A stretch of 64,000 bases of DNA from JAAXHF01 sp965242605 (lineage in GTDB: Bacteria; Desulfobacterota; Binatia; Bin18). Both the position numbers and the translations under genes were made by a program. Below the pieces are notes generated by a model. The model was not told where the DNA came from, searched no databases, and saw only the letters and a program-made list of their open reading frames with translations. Where the stretch lies: positions 716,478 to 780,477 of the forward strand of contig CBDESS010000002.1 of assembly GCA_965242605.1 (NCBI GenBank), given 5' to 3'. Shown here in pieces: positions 9,080 through 18,056 of this stretch. How positions within the stretch are numbered: position 1 is the stretch's first letter; every line of letters starts with the position of its first letter.

Positions 9080-9877
9080 GTGAACGCGATCAGATTTTCT
9101 GTCGTGCTGTTGCCGTTGCTGGGAGCTTGTGCGACGCAGTACGATATGCAGCTCGCTCAACAGAACAATCAAGCTCTGCGGACCGGGATTGCGAATGTGG
9201 AAGCCTCGGTTGCCAAAGTACACCGTGAGTTGGCCGAATTGAGAGGAGAAGTTGAAACGGTTCGGAATCGTGTTGAGCGCACTTCCAGCGAGCGCACGGT
9301 GGCACCCGAAGTCCAAAACCTGGAGACGCGAGTCGCCAGGTTAGAGCAGTTAGAACAGGTCAGGCAGCGCGCCACTCTGCCAGCGTACCAGGAGCAGGCG
9401 GTCAGCGTGCCCTTTGAGCCGCCGCCCAGCCAGGAAATCCCGACCGACCCTCTCACCCAACCCGTTCCAGCCCATACGACCGAGCCGCCGCCCGGGATGA
9501 TCCGCGAACAGCAGGAGTTCACCCTGGCACTTGAACTGCTGCGGGCCGAGGACTATGAGCGGGCAGTCCGGCAATTTCTGACTTTTCAACGCACCTATCC
9601 CGCTTCGGACATGGCTGACGACGCCCTGTATTGGATTGGTGAGATCTATTTTATTCAACGAGATTACAACCGGGCGATTCTAGCCCTGAACGATGTTGTC
9701 TTACAGTACGCGAAAGGCGATAGGCGGCCGGATGCGCTGGTCCGCCAAGCCGAGGCGTTTCTCGAAATTGGAGATCGTATATCTACCCGCCTGACTCTGC
9801 GCAGGGTGATAGACGACCATCCCGACTCTGCGGTCATCCCCAAAGCGAGGTCTCTCCTCCAATCCCTGGAACCCTAG
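9080..9877 (+). CDS. cpoB: CpoB/YbgF cell-division coordinator
   Basis: A 265-residue protein starting at GTG 3 bp after pal. A signal peptide ends with LLGAC, so it may be lipidated, unlike E. coli CpoB. Residues about 25-100 form a coiled coil, a Pro-rich linker follows, and the C-terminal 120 residues are TPR-type (FTLALELLRAEDYERAVRQF, DDALYWIGEIYFIQRDYNRA). CpoB links Tol action to peptidoglycan synthesis during constriction. It closes the tol operon. Confidence 0.92.
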   Translation: MNAIRFSVVLLPLLGACATQYDMQLAQQNNQALRTGIANVEASVAKVHRELAELRGEVETVRNRVERTSSERTVAPEVQNLETRVARLEQLEQVRQRATLPAYQEQAVSVPFEPPPSQEIPTDPLTQPVPAHTTEPPPGMIREQQEFTLALELLRAEDYERAVRQFLTFQRTYPASDMADDALYWIGEIYFIQRDYNRAILALNDVVLQYAKGDRRPDALVRQAEAFLEIGDRISTRLTLRRVIDDHPDSAVIPKARSLLQSLEP

Positions 9878-9899
9878 CGTCCATCTTCCCGCAGCACCT

Positions 9900-10820
9900 A
9901 TGGAGATCATCCGGCATGTTCTGGGCCATCCCCGTCTGCCCCATCCGGTCGTCAGTTTGGGCAATTTTGACGGGGTCCATCTTGGCCACCAGACGATTCT
10001 GCGGCGTTTGGTTCAGGAGGCTGATCGGCGTCAGGGAACGGCCCTGGTCGTGACTTTTCATCCTCACCCGCTTTCAGTTCTGCGGCCTGACCGCCCGCTG
10101 TCGCTGATTTCAGGCCTGCGGGAGAAATTAGACCACCTGGCCCAGCGAGGGGTGCAGCGTGTAGTGTTGCAGCGTTTCTCGCACGCCTTTTCGCGTCTCA
10201 GCCCGGAGGAGTTTGTCCACCAATATCTGGTCCAGGCCATAGGCGTAGAAGAAATTATCATCGGCCATAACTTCAGCTTCGGCCGGGACCGCACCGGCAA
10301 CGCCAGGGCGCTTGAGAAGCTGGGCCGGCGCTATGGCTTTGGGGTTGAGACGGTCGGTCCGGTCCGGACGCTGGACCGAGAGGTGAGTAGTTCAGCCATT
10401 CGGTCGTTGCTGAGTGCGGGCGACCTGGACAGTGCCACTGCGCTCTTGAACCGACCCTACACCGTCAGCAGTCGCGTCCAAAAAGGCTTTCAGCGCGGGC
10501 GCACAATTGGTTTTCCGACCGCAAACCTGCGGCCCCAGGTCGATCTGCTGCCCAACGGAGTGTATGCTGTGCGGGTTGATGTCGGGCAGCAGACCCAGTT
10601 GGCCGGTGTGGCCAATGTCGGAGTCAACCCCACTTTTGGCCAAAATAAGCGGACGATTGAAGTCCATATTTTTGATTTTTCAGCGGAGATCTATGGCCAA
10701 CGGCTGCGGGTCGGATTTATTGCCCGGCTGCGGGGAGAACGAAAGTTTCCCTCCGCACAAGACTTGGTCAATCAAATTCAAGAGGATGCCAAGCGTGCGC
10801 GTGCCCTCTTAAGCCAGTGA
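9900..10820 (+). CDS. ribF: Bifunctional riboflavin kinase/FMN adenylyltransferase
   Basis: A 306-residue RibF making FMN and FAD. The N-half is the nucleotidyltransferase (SLGNFDGVHLGHQTILRRL, GHNFSFGRDRTGN). The C-half is the flavokinase (GRTIGFPTANL, ANVGVNPTFG). Length is normal. It follows cpoB by 22 bp and precedes rluD by 18 bp. Confidence 0.96.
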   Translation: MEIIRHVLGHPRLPHPVVSLGNFDGVHLGHQTILRRLVQEADRRQGTALVVTFHPHPLSVLRPDRPLSLISGLREKLDHLAQRGVQRVVLQRFSHAFSRLSPEEFVHQYLVQAIGVEEIIIGHNFSFGRDRTGNARALEKLGRRYGFGVETVGPVRTLDREVSSSAIRSLLSAGDLDSATALLNRPYTVSSRVQKGFQRGRTIGFPTANLRPQVDLLPNGVYAVRVDVGQQTQLAGVANVGVNPTFGQNKRTIEVHIFDFSAEIYGQRLRVGFIARLRGERKFPSAQDLVNQIQEDAKRARALLSQ

Positions 10821-10838
10821 GGAGTTATCAGCGGGCGC

Positions 10839-11849
10839 ATGGCTGAGCAAGAATCGCCGCAACAACAGGAACAGCGCAGCACCGCAGAGTCAGCTCGGCG
10901 GTTTGTGATCTCGGCAGAGTGCGGCGGCCAGCGTCTGGACCGGGTTGTTGCCAGCGTCCTCAACGCCAGCCGCTCGCAGGCCAAGGTGTTGATTGACCGG
11001 GCCCGGGTGGTGGTCAACGGCGAGGCAAAAAAAGCTGGCTACCGCGTCCGGGTGGACGACAGACTGTGTGTCGCTCCCTTACCCGCAGCGCCTACCAAAG
11101 CGATCCCACAGGCAATTCATCTGGATGTCTTGTATGAGGACGAGGTCATCCTGGCCATCAACAAGCCTCCGGCTATGGCTGTCCATCCCGCACCCGGACA
11201 GTGGTGCGGGACGGTTGTCAACGCGCTGTTGTTCCGCTGGGGCTGGGCCGATTCTGGCTCCTCACTGCGCCCAGGTATTCTCCACCGCTTGGACAAGGAC
11301 ACCTCGGGGGTGTTGCTGGTCGCCAAGGACGAAATCAGTACCGAGCGGCTCGCCCGCCAGTTCCAGGCGCGCCAAATCCACAAGACTTACGGAGCCGTCG
11401 CAGCTGGACATTTCCGGGCGCAGACTGGGCGGGTTGATCTACCGATTGGGCGTCATCCGACTGATCGGAAGAAAATGTCTGTCCATGCCCGCCACAGCCG
11501 GCCCGCGCTGAGCCGCTATCAGGTGGTGGCCGAGGCAGAGGGGCTGTCCTTTGTCCACCTGTTTCCTGAAACGGGCCGAACTCACCAACTACGGGTGCAT
11601 ATGGCCGCTCTTGGCCATCCGCTCGTTGGCGATCAGGTGTATGGGCCGGCTCACTCCAGACTCCGTGGATCGCCAGCGGTTGCGCAGACCTTTCCGCGCC
11701 AAGCTTTACACGCCGAAGCGATTCGGTTTTGCCATCCTGGGCAGGAACGGACGATGACGATCCGCGCTCCATATCCGCCGGATATGCGGGCATTGCTGCG
11801 CACGATAAGCGTGTCGGATACCCACGACCGCATGGTCGGTTTGGATTGA
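10839..11849 (+). CDS. rluD: RluA-family 23S rRNA pseudouridine synthase
   Basis: A 336-residue enzyme with an N-terminal S4 RNA-binding domain (GQRLDRVVASVLNASRSQAK) and a pseudouridine synthase domain containing HRLDKDTSGVLLVAKD with the catalytic Asp, and FPETGRTHQLRVHMAALGHP. RluD is the nearest known member by layout, but the exact target uridines cannot be told from sequence. Confidence 0.9.
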   Translation: MAEQESPQQQEQRSTAESARRFVISAECGGQRLDRVVASVLNASRSQAKVLIDRARVVVNGEAKKAGYRVRVDDRLCVAPLPAAPTKAIPQAIHLDVLYEDEVILAINKPPAMAVHPAPGQWCGTVVNALLFRWGWADSGSSLRPGILHRLDKDTSGVLLVAKDEISTERLARQFQARQIHKTYGAVAAGHFRAQTGRVDLPIGRHPTDRKKMSVHARHSRPALSRYQVVAEAEGLSFVHLFPETGRTHQLRVHMAALGHPLVGDQVYGPAHSRLRGSPAVAQTFPRQALHAEAIRFCHPGQERTMTIRAPYPPDMRALLRTISVSDTHDRMVGLD

Positions 11850-12030
11850 CACCGCGCTGGAGATTAACTATGCTGAGGCCGGTCTCATCCAGAATCGGAC
11901 ACACAATTCAGAAAAACTCTGCTCACCTATTTTCCTATCCCCTCTATCACGGCTCGCTAGGGGGAGAGCAGTTTGTCAGATTCACACAGTCTCACGCATC
12001 GTAAATTGTACGCAGTAAAGGAAGGATTTC

Positions 12031-13359
12031 ATGGTTCGGTCGGCCGCTCGGCAGCAAGAAGTAAAAGAGCCCCGTGATCTCCGCATCAAGGCCGGTGATG
12101 AGGATGGCGGGCTGAATCTGAAGACGCTCAAGGAAAAAAAGATCAGCGAACTCGCCAGAATCGCGCGCGGATTCAACGTTGATGGTACATCGGGCTTCCG
12201 CAAGCAAGACCTCATCTTCTCCATTCTACAGGCCCAGGCCAAGCAGAGCGGCTATATCTACGGGGAGGGGGTGCTTGAAATTCTGTCTGACGGATTTGGC
12301 TTCTTACGCTCCCCGGATTACAATTATCTGGCCGGCCCTGACGATATCTACGCCTCTCCGAGTCAGATTCGGCGCTTTAATTTGCGCACTGGGGATATTG
12401 TTTCCGGACAGATTCGCCCGCCCAAAGAGGGAGAGCGCTACTTTGCTCTGCTCAAAGTTGAGGTGATCAACTACGAGGAACCGGAACGGGCGCGCGAAAA
12501 AATCCTGTTTGATAATTTGACACCGCTCTACCCCGAAGAGCCGCTGCGGCTTGAATACGATCCCGAAGGCTATACCGGACGGATTATTGATCTGCTGACA
12601 CCGATCGGCAGAGGGCAGCGCGGCTTAATCGTTGCCGCCCCGCGCACCGGGAAGACGATGATGCTGCAGAACATCGCCCAGGGCATTGTCAACAATCAGA
12701 AAGAGATCATCCTCATTGTGCTGTTGATCGATGAAAGACCAGAAGAGGTGACCGATATGCAGCGCTCTGTCCACGCCGAGGTCGTCAGCTCTACGTTTGA
12801 CGAGCCGGCCACCCGCCATGTTCAGGTCGCTGAGATGGTGATTGAAAAGGCCAAGCGTTTGGTCGAACATGGCAGAGATGTGGTGATCCTGCTAGACAGC
12901 ATCACCCGCTTAGCCCGGGCGTATAACTCTGTCGTGCCGCCGAGCGGCAAGCTGCTGTCGGGCGGGGTAGACGCCAACGCCCTGCGCGGTCCCAAGAAAT
13001 TTTTCGGCGCGGCCCGAAACATTGAAGACGGCGGCAGCCTGACCATTCTGGGTACCGCTATTATTGACACCGGCAGCCGTATGGATGAGGTCATCTTCGA
13101 AGAGTTCAAGGGTACCGGGAATATGGAAATCCACCTGGACCGGCGTCTGATGGACAAGCGAATTTTCCCCACGGTCGATATTAATCGTTCTGGCACCCGT
13201 AAAGAGGAGTTGCTGCTGAGCAAGGAAGTGCGGAACCGGATTTGGATTCTGCGCAAGCTGCTCTCGCAACTCAATACCGTTGAGGCTATGGAATTTCTGA
13301 TGGATAAGATGGAGGGCACAAAGGATAACGCCGAATTCCTGGAATTGATGAACCAGTAG
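12031..13359 (+). CDS. rho: Transcription termination factor Rho
   Basis: A 442-residue hexameric RNA helicase. An N-terminal helical domain (LKTLKEKKISELARIARGF) and cold-shock-like RNA-binding domain (GFGFLRSPDYNYLAGPDDIY) precede the ATPase with Walker A APRTGKT, LLIDERPEEVTDM, Walker B VVILLDSITRLARAYN, and the Q/R-loop region. GGAAGGA precedes the ATG. The 180-bp upstream leader has no gene; a hairpin terminator follows. Confidence 0.98.
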   Translation: MVRSAARQQEVKEPRDLRIKAGDEDGGLNLKTLKEKKISELARIARGFNVDGTSGFRKQDLIFSILQAQAKQSGYIYGEGVLEILSDGFGFLRSPDYNYLAGPDDIYASPSQIRRFNLRTGDIVSGQIRPPKEGERYFALLKVEVINYEEPERAREKILFDNLTPLYPEEPLRLEYDPEGYTGRIIDLLTPIGRGQRGLIVAAPRTGKTMMLQNIAQGIVNNQKEIILIVLLIDERPEEVTDMQRSVHAEVVSSTFDEPATRHVQVAEMVIEKAKRLVEHGRDVVILLDSITRLARAYNSVVPPSGKLLSGGVDANALRGPKKFFGAARNIEDGGSLTILGTAIIDTGSRMDEVIFEEFKGTGNMEIHLDRRLMDKRIFPTVDINRSGTRKEELLLSKEVRNRIWILRKLLSQLNTVEAMEFLMDKMEGTKDNAEFLELMNQ

Positions 13360-13380
13360 AAGCTGTGGGCGGTGTTCAGG

Positions 13381-13414
13381 GCCGGTGAGGGCGCGACTTT
13401 CCGCCCTCACCGGC
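13381..13414 (+). terminator. Strong hairpin after rho
   Basis: A perfect 13-bp inverted repeat, GCCGGTGAGGGCG and CGCCCTCACCGGC, encloses an 8-nt loop, starting 22 bp after the rho stop codon. No T-tract follows, so it may act with Rho or as an mRNA 3' stabiliser rather than as a classical intrinsic terminator. Confidence 0.7.
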
Positions 13415-13426
13415 TCACTCAGCGCA

Positions 13427-13455
13427 TTGCAAAGCCCCCCCCCATTTGTTACAAC
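13427..13455 (+). promoter_or_regulatory. Predicted extended -10 promoter of rpsB operon
   Basis: TTGCAA (13427-13432), a 17-bp spacer, then TACAAC (13450-13455) directly preceded by TGT, an extended -10 element. The spacer contains a run of nine C. The predicted start lies about 48 nt before the rpsB ATG. Confidence 0.5.
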
Positions 13456-13509
13456 TCTCGCACCACAGAGCGCGAGAGCAGGTCGTAGCAGTACAGAAAG
13501 GCAGGATTC

Positions 13510-14400
13510 ATGATCGACATCACAATCAAGCAACTGCTTGAGGCTGGGGTCCACTTCGGCCACCAGACCAGCCGCTGGAATCCAAAGATGAAGCCCTATA
13601 TTTTTGGTGCTCGCAACGGGATCCATATCATTGACTTACAACAGACCGTTGGCATGCTGCGGGAGGTCACGAGCTTCGTCTCAGGGTTAGTCGCAGACGG
13701 CGGTCATATTCTGTTTGTCGGCACGAAAAAGCAGGCCCAAGAAGTTGTGCGAGAGGAGGCTGAGCGGTGTGGGATGTACTATGTCAACAACCGCTGGCCA
13801 GGTGGGATGTTGACCAATTTTCAGACGATCAAGAAGTCCATTGAGCGGCTGAAAAAGATCGATGAAATGCTCGACACCCCTTCGATCAATGAGGCCCTGA
13901 CCAAAAAAGAGTTGTTGGGTATGAGCCGTGAGCGGGACAAACTGATGATTACCCTAGGTGGTATCAAGAACATGCGCAAACTGCCGGATGCCATGTTTGT
14001 CGTGGATACCAAAAAAGAAGAAATTTCGGTCCGTGAGGCGAATAAGCTTGGGATTCCGGTCGTAGCTGCGGTTGATACCAACTGTGACCCGGATACGATT
14101 ACCCACAAAGTGCCGGGCAACGATGACGCGATCCGGGCGATCCGGCTGTTTACCAACGCGGTGGCGGAAGCTGCCCTTGAGGGCCGGGCACAGCTTGAGG
14201 AGCGCCAGCAGGCCGAGGCAAAAGACGCGGCTGAGGCCGCCCCGACCGAGCCCAGTCCGGCTGCTGTCGGCGGGGAAGGGATGGCCGTTGAAAAAGCGGC
14301 TGCGCCGTTGGCCGACACCGCTCCCCGTGAGGTGGAGGTGACTCCGTCTCCCTCGGCTGAGCAGGCCGCTGATGCGGGTGAAGACGGAGGTGACGCGTGA
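13510..14400 (+). CDS. rpsB: 30S ribosomal protein S2
   Basis: A 296-residue S2 starting MIDITIKQLLEAGVHFGHQT, with KMKPYIFGARNGIHIIDL, NRWPGGMLTNFQT and VVDTNCDPD. After the core ends near residue 232 there is a 60-residue Ala/Glu/Pro-rich acidic tail, longer than in E. coli. It opens the rpsB-tsf-pyrH-frr-uppS-cdsA-rseP group. Confidence 0.98.
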   Translation: MIDITIKQLLEAGVHFGHQTSRWNPKMKPYIFGARNGIHIIDLQQTVGMLREVTSFVSGLVADGGHILFVGTKKQAQEVVREEAERCGMYYVNNRWPGGMLTNFQTIKKSIERLKKIDEMLDTPSINEALTKKELLGMSRERDKLMITLGGIKNMRKLPDAMFVVDTKKEEISVREANKLGIPVVAAVDTNCDPDTITHKVPGNDDAIRAIRLFTNAVAEAALEGRAQLEERQQAEAKDAAEAAPTEPSPAAVGGEGMAVEKAAAPLADTAPREVEVTPSPSAEQAADAGEDGGDA

Positions 14401-15017
14401 GCGAGCAGACCAGTACTATGGCCCAGATCAAGGAGATCCGTGAGCGGACTGGAGCCGGGGTTGTGGATTGCAAAAAAGCCTTAAACGAGAGTGGGGGCGA
14501 CATTGACCAGGCAATCACATTTTTGCGCGAAAAAGGTCTGGCCGCAGCCGCCAAGCGAGTCGGACGGGCGGCGGCTCAGGGTGTGATTGGCTCGTATATT
14601 CATGCCGGTGGCAAAATTGGGGTGCTGGTTGAGGTCAATTGCGAAACCGATTTTGTGGCGCGTACCGAGGAGTTTCAGCAGTTGGTCAAAGATCTGGGTA
14701 TGCAGATCGCGGCCTCTCTGCCGCGCTATGTGCAACGCGACGATGTCCCGGCCGAGGAAGTCGAAAAAGAGCGGGCGATCTACCGCATCCAGACACTGGC
14801 CGAGGGCAAACCTGAGAAGGTCATTGACCGGATCGTTGATGGGCGTCTGGAGAAGTATTACAGTGAGAACTGTCTGCTTGAACAGAACTTTATCCGCGAT
14901 ACGGCAAAGACGGTTGAACAACTGGTCAAAGAGATGGTAGCCCGAACCGGAGAAAATATTGTTGTCCGCCGCTTTTCTCGTTTCCAGATTGGCGAGGCCG
15001 GGAGAGCTGCCGAGTAG
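14397..15017 (+). CDS. tsf: Elongation factor Ts (short form)
   Basis: A 206-residue EF-Ts, the nucleotide-exchange factor of EF-Tu. It has the N-terminal UBA-like segment IKEIRERTGAGVVDCKKAL and the TDFVAR motif in CETDFVARTEEF. It is shorter than E. coli EF-Ts (283) but matches short forms of other phyla. I start it at GTG 14397, overlapping the rpsB stop, because GGAGG sits 6 nt upstream; ATG at 14418 is an alternative. Confidence 0.96.
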   Translation: MSEQTSTMAQIKEIRERTGAGVVDCKKALNESGGDIDQAITFLREKGLAAAAKRVGRAAAQGVIGSYIHAGGKIGVLVEVNCETDFVARTEEFQQLVKDLGMQIAASLPRYVQRDDVPAEEVEKERAIYRIQTLAEGKPEKVIDRIVDGRLEKYYSENCLLEQNFIRDTAKTVEQLVKEMVARTGENIVVRRFSRFQIGEAGRAAE

Positions 15018-15050
15018 GCAGGGGCGGGCGATGCACGCCCAACGGGAATT

Positions 15051-15788
15051 ATGACTGCCGATGCTTGCATGCTCCCCTATAAACGCGTGCTGCTGAAAAT
15101 CGGCGGCGAAGCGCTGGCCGGAGACAGCGGCTATGGGATTGACGAAGCAGTCTTATCCCGGATGGCCGACGAGGTCAGAGAGGTCCATGACCTTGGCTGT
15201 GAAATTGCGCTGGTCATCGGCGGCGGGAATATCTTTCGTGGCTTGGCCGCCAGCGCCCGCGGTATGACCCGGGCAACGGCCGACTACATGGGCATGTTGG
15301 CCACCCTGATGAATAGCTTAGCCATGCAAGAGGCCTTGGAAACGATCGAGGTCCAGACCCGGGTGATGTCGGCCCTGAGCGTGTCGCAGGTGGCGGAGCC
15401 GTATATCCGACGCCGTGCGACCCGACATCTGGAAAGGGGGCTGGTCGTTATTTTTGCGGCGGGGACGGGCAATCCGTATTTCACCACGGATACGGCGGCC
15501 AGCTTGCGGGCCATGGAAATCGGGGCGCAGATCATTCTTAAGGCAACCAAGGTTGATGGCATCTACGATGCTGACCCGGTCCATGTCGCCGATGCCAAGC
15601 GCTATCACGAGGTCAGTTACCTCGAGGTTTTACAAAAGAACCTCAGAGTCATGGATTTGACCGCAATTTCCCTGTGTATGGACAACGCCCTGCCGATTCT
15701 GGTGTTCAGCATGTTGGAGACGGGCAATATCAAACGAGCTGTGCTAGGAGAGCAGGTCGGAACCCTGGTGCACGGAGGGGCAGTATGA
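15051..15788 (+). CDS. pyrH: Uridylate kinase
   Basis: A 245-residue amino-acid-kinase-fold UMP kinase converting UMP to UDP. Motifs are LLKIGGEALAG, ALVIGGGNIFRG, GTGNPYFTTDTAA and LKATKVDGIYDADP. Its stop codon overlaps the frr start as ATGA, so translation is coupled. Confidence 0.97.
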   Translation: MTADACMLPYKRVLLKIGGEALAGDSGYGIDEAVLSRMADEVREVHDLGCEIALVIGGGNIFRGLAASARGMTRATADYMGMLATLMNSLAMQEALETIEVQTRVMSALSVSQVAEPYIRRRATRHLERGLVVIFAAGTGNPYFTTDTAASLRAMEIGAQIILKATKVDGIYDADPVHVADAKRYHEVSYLEVLQKNLRVMDLTAISLCMDNALPILVFSMLETGNIKRAVLGEQVGTLVHGGAV

Positions 15789-16342
15789 ACGCACAACTAC
15801 TGGACGAGCTGAAGAAAGAGGCCGACCACACCATTGATTCTCTCAACAAAGAATTTTGCAAGGTTCGCACTGGTCGAGCCTCGGTTGATCTGATTGAAGG
15901 CGTGTTGGTCAACTGCTACGGGGCTCCAACGCCCCTGAATCAGGTGGCTGCCCTTTCTGCACCTGACCCCCGTTTGTTGATGGCCCAGCCCTACGATCAG
16001 AGCATCATTGGCGATATTGAGAGAGCGATTTATAAGGCAGACCTCGGCCTGACACCGGTCAATGACGGAAAGGTCATCCGCGTGCCACTGCCCGAGCTGA
16101 CCGAGGAACGCCGCAAAGAACTGGTGCGGCATATTCGGAAAATAGCCGAAGACTATCGAGTTTCGATGCGCAACCATCGTCGCAGCATAAACGACCGCGT
16201 CAAAAAAATGCAAAAGAACAAAGAAATGTCTGAAGATGAGGCGCGGGCAACGCAAGAGCGGGTCCAGAAAATGACAGACGACTCAATTGACAAAATTGCG
16301 CAGATCCTTCAGGTCAAAGAGGAAGATTTGCTGTCGGTGTAA
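15785..16342 (+). CDS. frr: Ribosome recycling factor
   Basis: A 185-residue RRF starting MNAQLLDELKKEADHTI, with KVRTGRASVDLIEG and LPELTEERRKELVRHI. RRF with EF-G splits post-termination ribosomes. ATG at 15785 overlaps the pyrH stop; the longer upstream in-frame ORF is out of family. Confidence 0.97.
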   Translation: MNAQLLDELKKEADHTIDSLNKEFCKVRTGRASVDLIEGVLVNCYGAPTPLNQVAALSAPDPRLLMAQPYDQSIIGDIERAIYKADLGLTPVNDGKVIRVPLPELTEERRKELVRHIRKIAEDYRVSMRNHRRSINDRVKKMQKNKEMSEDEARATQERVQKMTDDSIDKIAQILQVKEEDLLSV

Positions 16343-16375
16343 AGCCGCATGTCCTGAGTGGAGGCGTGGACGCGA

Positions 16376-17230
16376 GTGAGTACGCAGAACCGACCGATAC
16401 AAAATGGCAGTCGCCAGCTCAAACTGGCCGGAGAAGAGCCGTGTGGTTCGTTTGAGCCTGCTCCCCAGGGACTCCAGCCCCTACGGTTGGACCGCCTCCC
16501 CCAGCATGTCGCCATCATCATGGACGGCAACGGCCGTTGGGCTCAGCAACGCGGTTTGCCCCGCACCGAAGGCCACAAACGGGCCAAAGAAACCGTCCGG
16601 GGGATCGTCGAAACCAGCCGCGACCTCGGTATATCGTATCTCACCCTCTACGCCTTCTCGTCGGAAAATTGGCAGCGCCCCAGCGCCGAAGTCCGTATCT
16701 TGATGAGCCTCTTTCGTCACTATCTGCGCAACGAACTCGACCGCCTGATGGACTACAATATCAGGCTGCTGGCCCTCGGCGACCTGTGTCGTCTGCCCAG
16801 TCCGGTCCGGTCGGCTTTTGACGAAGCGATCAGTGCGACTCGGCACAACACCGGTCTCACCGTTATCTTAGCGGTCAGCTATGGGGCGCGTGAAGAGATT
16901 GTTGCCGCCGCCCGAGCCCTGGCCCGGGCCGTTCAGGAAGGCCACCTGCGGCCTGACGAGATTGATGAACGACGCTTTGCCCGGCATTTGTGGACGGCTG
17001 AAGTGCCCGATCCCGATCTCCTCATCCGAACTGGAAAAGAGATGCGGATCAGCAATTTTCTGCTGTGGCAACTGGCCTATACCGAGTTGTATGTGACGGA
17101 TACCCTCTGGCCAGACTTTGGCCATGAGCATTTTCTCCAGTCCTTAGTCGCCTATCAAGGTCGCCAACGACGTTTTGGACGAACCGCAGAACAGCAAGCT
17201 CCCAAAGGGCTGAGGCGTGCGGTAGTCTAG
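16376..17230 (+). CDS. uppS: Isoprenyl (undecaprenyl) diphosphate synthase
   Basis: Cis-prenyltransferase making the C55 lipid carrier for peptidoglycan and glycans. Motifs are HVAIIMDGNGRWAQQRGL with the catalytic Asp, TLYAFSSENWQRP, and RISNFLLWQLAYTELY. The usual RTSGE loop reads RTGKE here. A 40-residue N-terminal extension precedes the core. GTG at 16376 fits GGAGG at 16360-16364; GTG at 16358 is an upstream alternative. Confidence 0.95.
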   Translation: MSTQNRPIQNGSRQLKLAGEEPCGSFEPAPQGLQPLRLDRLPQHVAIIMDGNGRWAQQRGLPRTEGHKRAKETVRGIVETSRDLGISYLTLYAFSSENWQRPSAEVRILMSLFRHYLRNELDRLMDYNIRLLALGDLCRLPSPVRSAFDEAISATRHNTGLTVILAVSYGAREEIVAAARALARAVQEGHLRPDEIDERRFARHLWTAEVPDPDLLIRTGKEMRISNFLLWQLAYTELYVTDTLWPDFGHEHFLQSLVAYQGRQRRFGRTAEQQAPKGLRRAVV

Positions 17231-17238
17231 GCTCAGGT

Positions 17239-18030
17239 GTGCTCCGCACCCGTCTGCTGACCACAACGTTTGCGCTGCCGCTCCTCATTCTTTGCATCTG
17301 TTGTGCCCCGGCCTGGGGTTTTTCCGCGGTCGTTTTTCTCCTGACCTGTCTCGGACTGTACGAATTCTTTTCGCTGAGTCGGAACTATAACCCGCTTCCG
17401 CTTGGGCTGGGGCTTGGCTGGGGTGGAAGCTTGGCGGCGACCATGTGTGTTGGGCCTGGATCGCCCGTGGGCGTAGTGCTGATCGCCGGGTTTGTCGTCA
17501 CGTTTGCGTGTGGCCTGCGCACGCCTCAGCCCGACAGAGGGCTGGCCGGAGTCAGTCTGACCCTGTTTGGGGTTGTCTACATCGGTCTGCTGTTGCCGCA
17601 CCTCGTCTGGGTCCGACAGTTGCCGGACGGCGTGGCCTGGGTTTTCTTCCTCATGCTGGTTGCTATGCTGGGCGATACCGGCGGCTATGCTGTCGGGCGA
17701 CTCTGGGGCACACACAAGCTCATCCCGCACATCAGTCCTGGTAAAACCCGTGAAGGCAGCGTGGGGGCGCTCATCGGTAGTGTGGGGGCGGCGTGGATTG
17801 GCTGGGCCTGGCTGCTGCCGGAGCGAAGCTGGATTGAGCTGGGCGTGTTGGCGGTAGTCCTCGGGATCTTGGCCCAAATTGGAGATTTGTGCGAATCGGC
17901 GGTCAAGCGGGCGTGCGGGGCCAAGGATTCGGGCCGCCTTTTTCCCGGTCACGGCGGCCTGCTTGACCGGGCGGACAGTTTACTTTTCCCGGCCGCTTTT
18001 ATCTATTACTATGGTGTCCTGTGGGCCTAG
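17239..18030 (+). CDS. cdsA: Phosphatidate cytidylyltransferase
   Basis: A 263-residue polytopic membrane enzyme making CDP-diacylglycerol from CTP and phosphatidate. The C-terminal signature SAVKRACGAKDSGRLFPGHG with following GLLDRADS is complete. About seven hydrophobic helices are visible. It starts at GTG 8 bp after uppS. The gene dxr, often found next, is missing. Confidence 0.96.
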   Translation: MLRTRLLTTTFALPLLILCICCAPAWGFSAVVFLLTCLGLYEFFSLSRNYNPLPLGLGLGWGGSLAATMCVGPGSPVGVVLIAGFVVTFACGLRTPQPDRGLAGVSLTLFGVVYIGLLLPHLVWVRQLPDGVAWVFFLMLVAMLGDTGGYAVGRLWGTHKLIPHISPGKTREGSVGALIGSVGAAWIGWAWLLPERSWIELGVLAVVLGILAQIGDLCESAVKRACGAKDSGRLFPGHGGLLDRADSLLFPAAFIYYYGVLWA

Positions 18031-18056
18031 CGATTGGCCAGCGATGAGGAGCTGTT

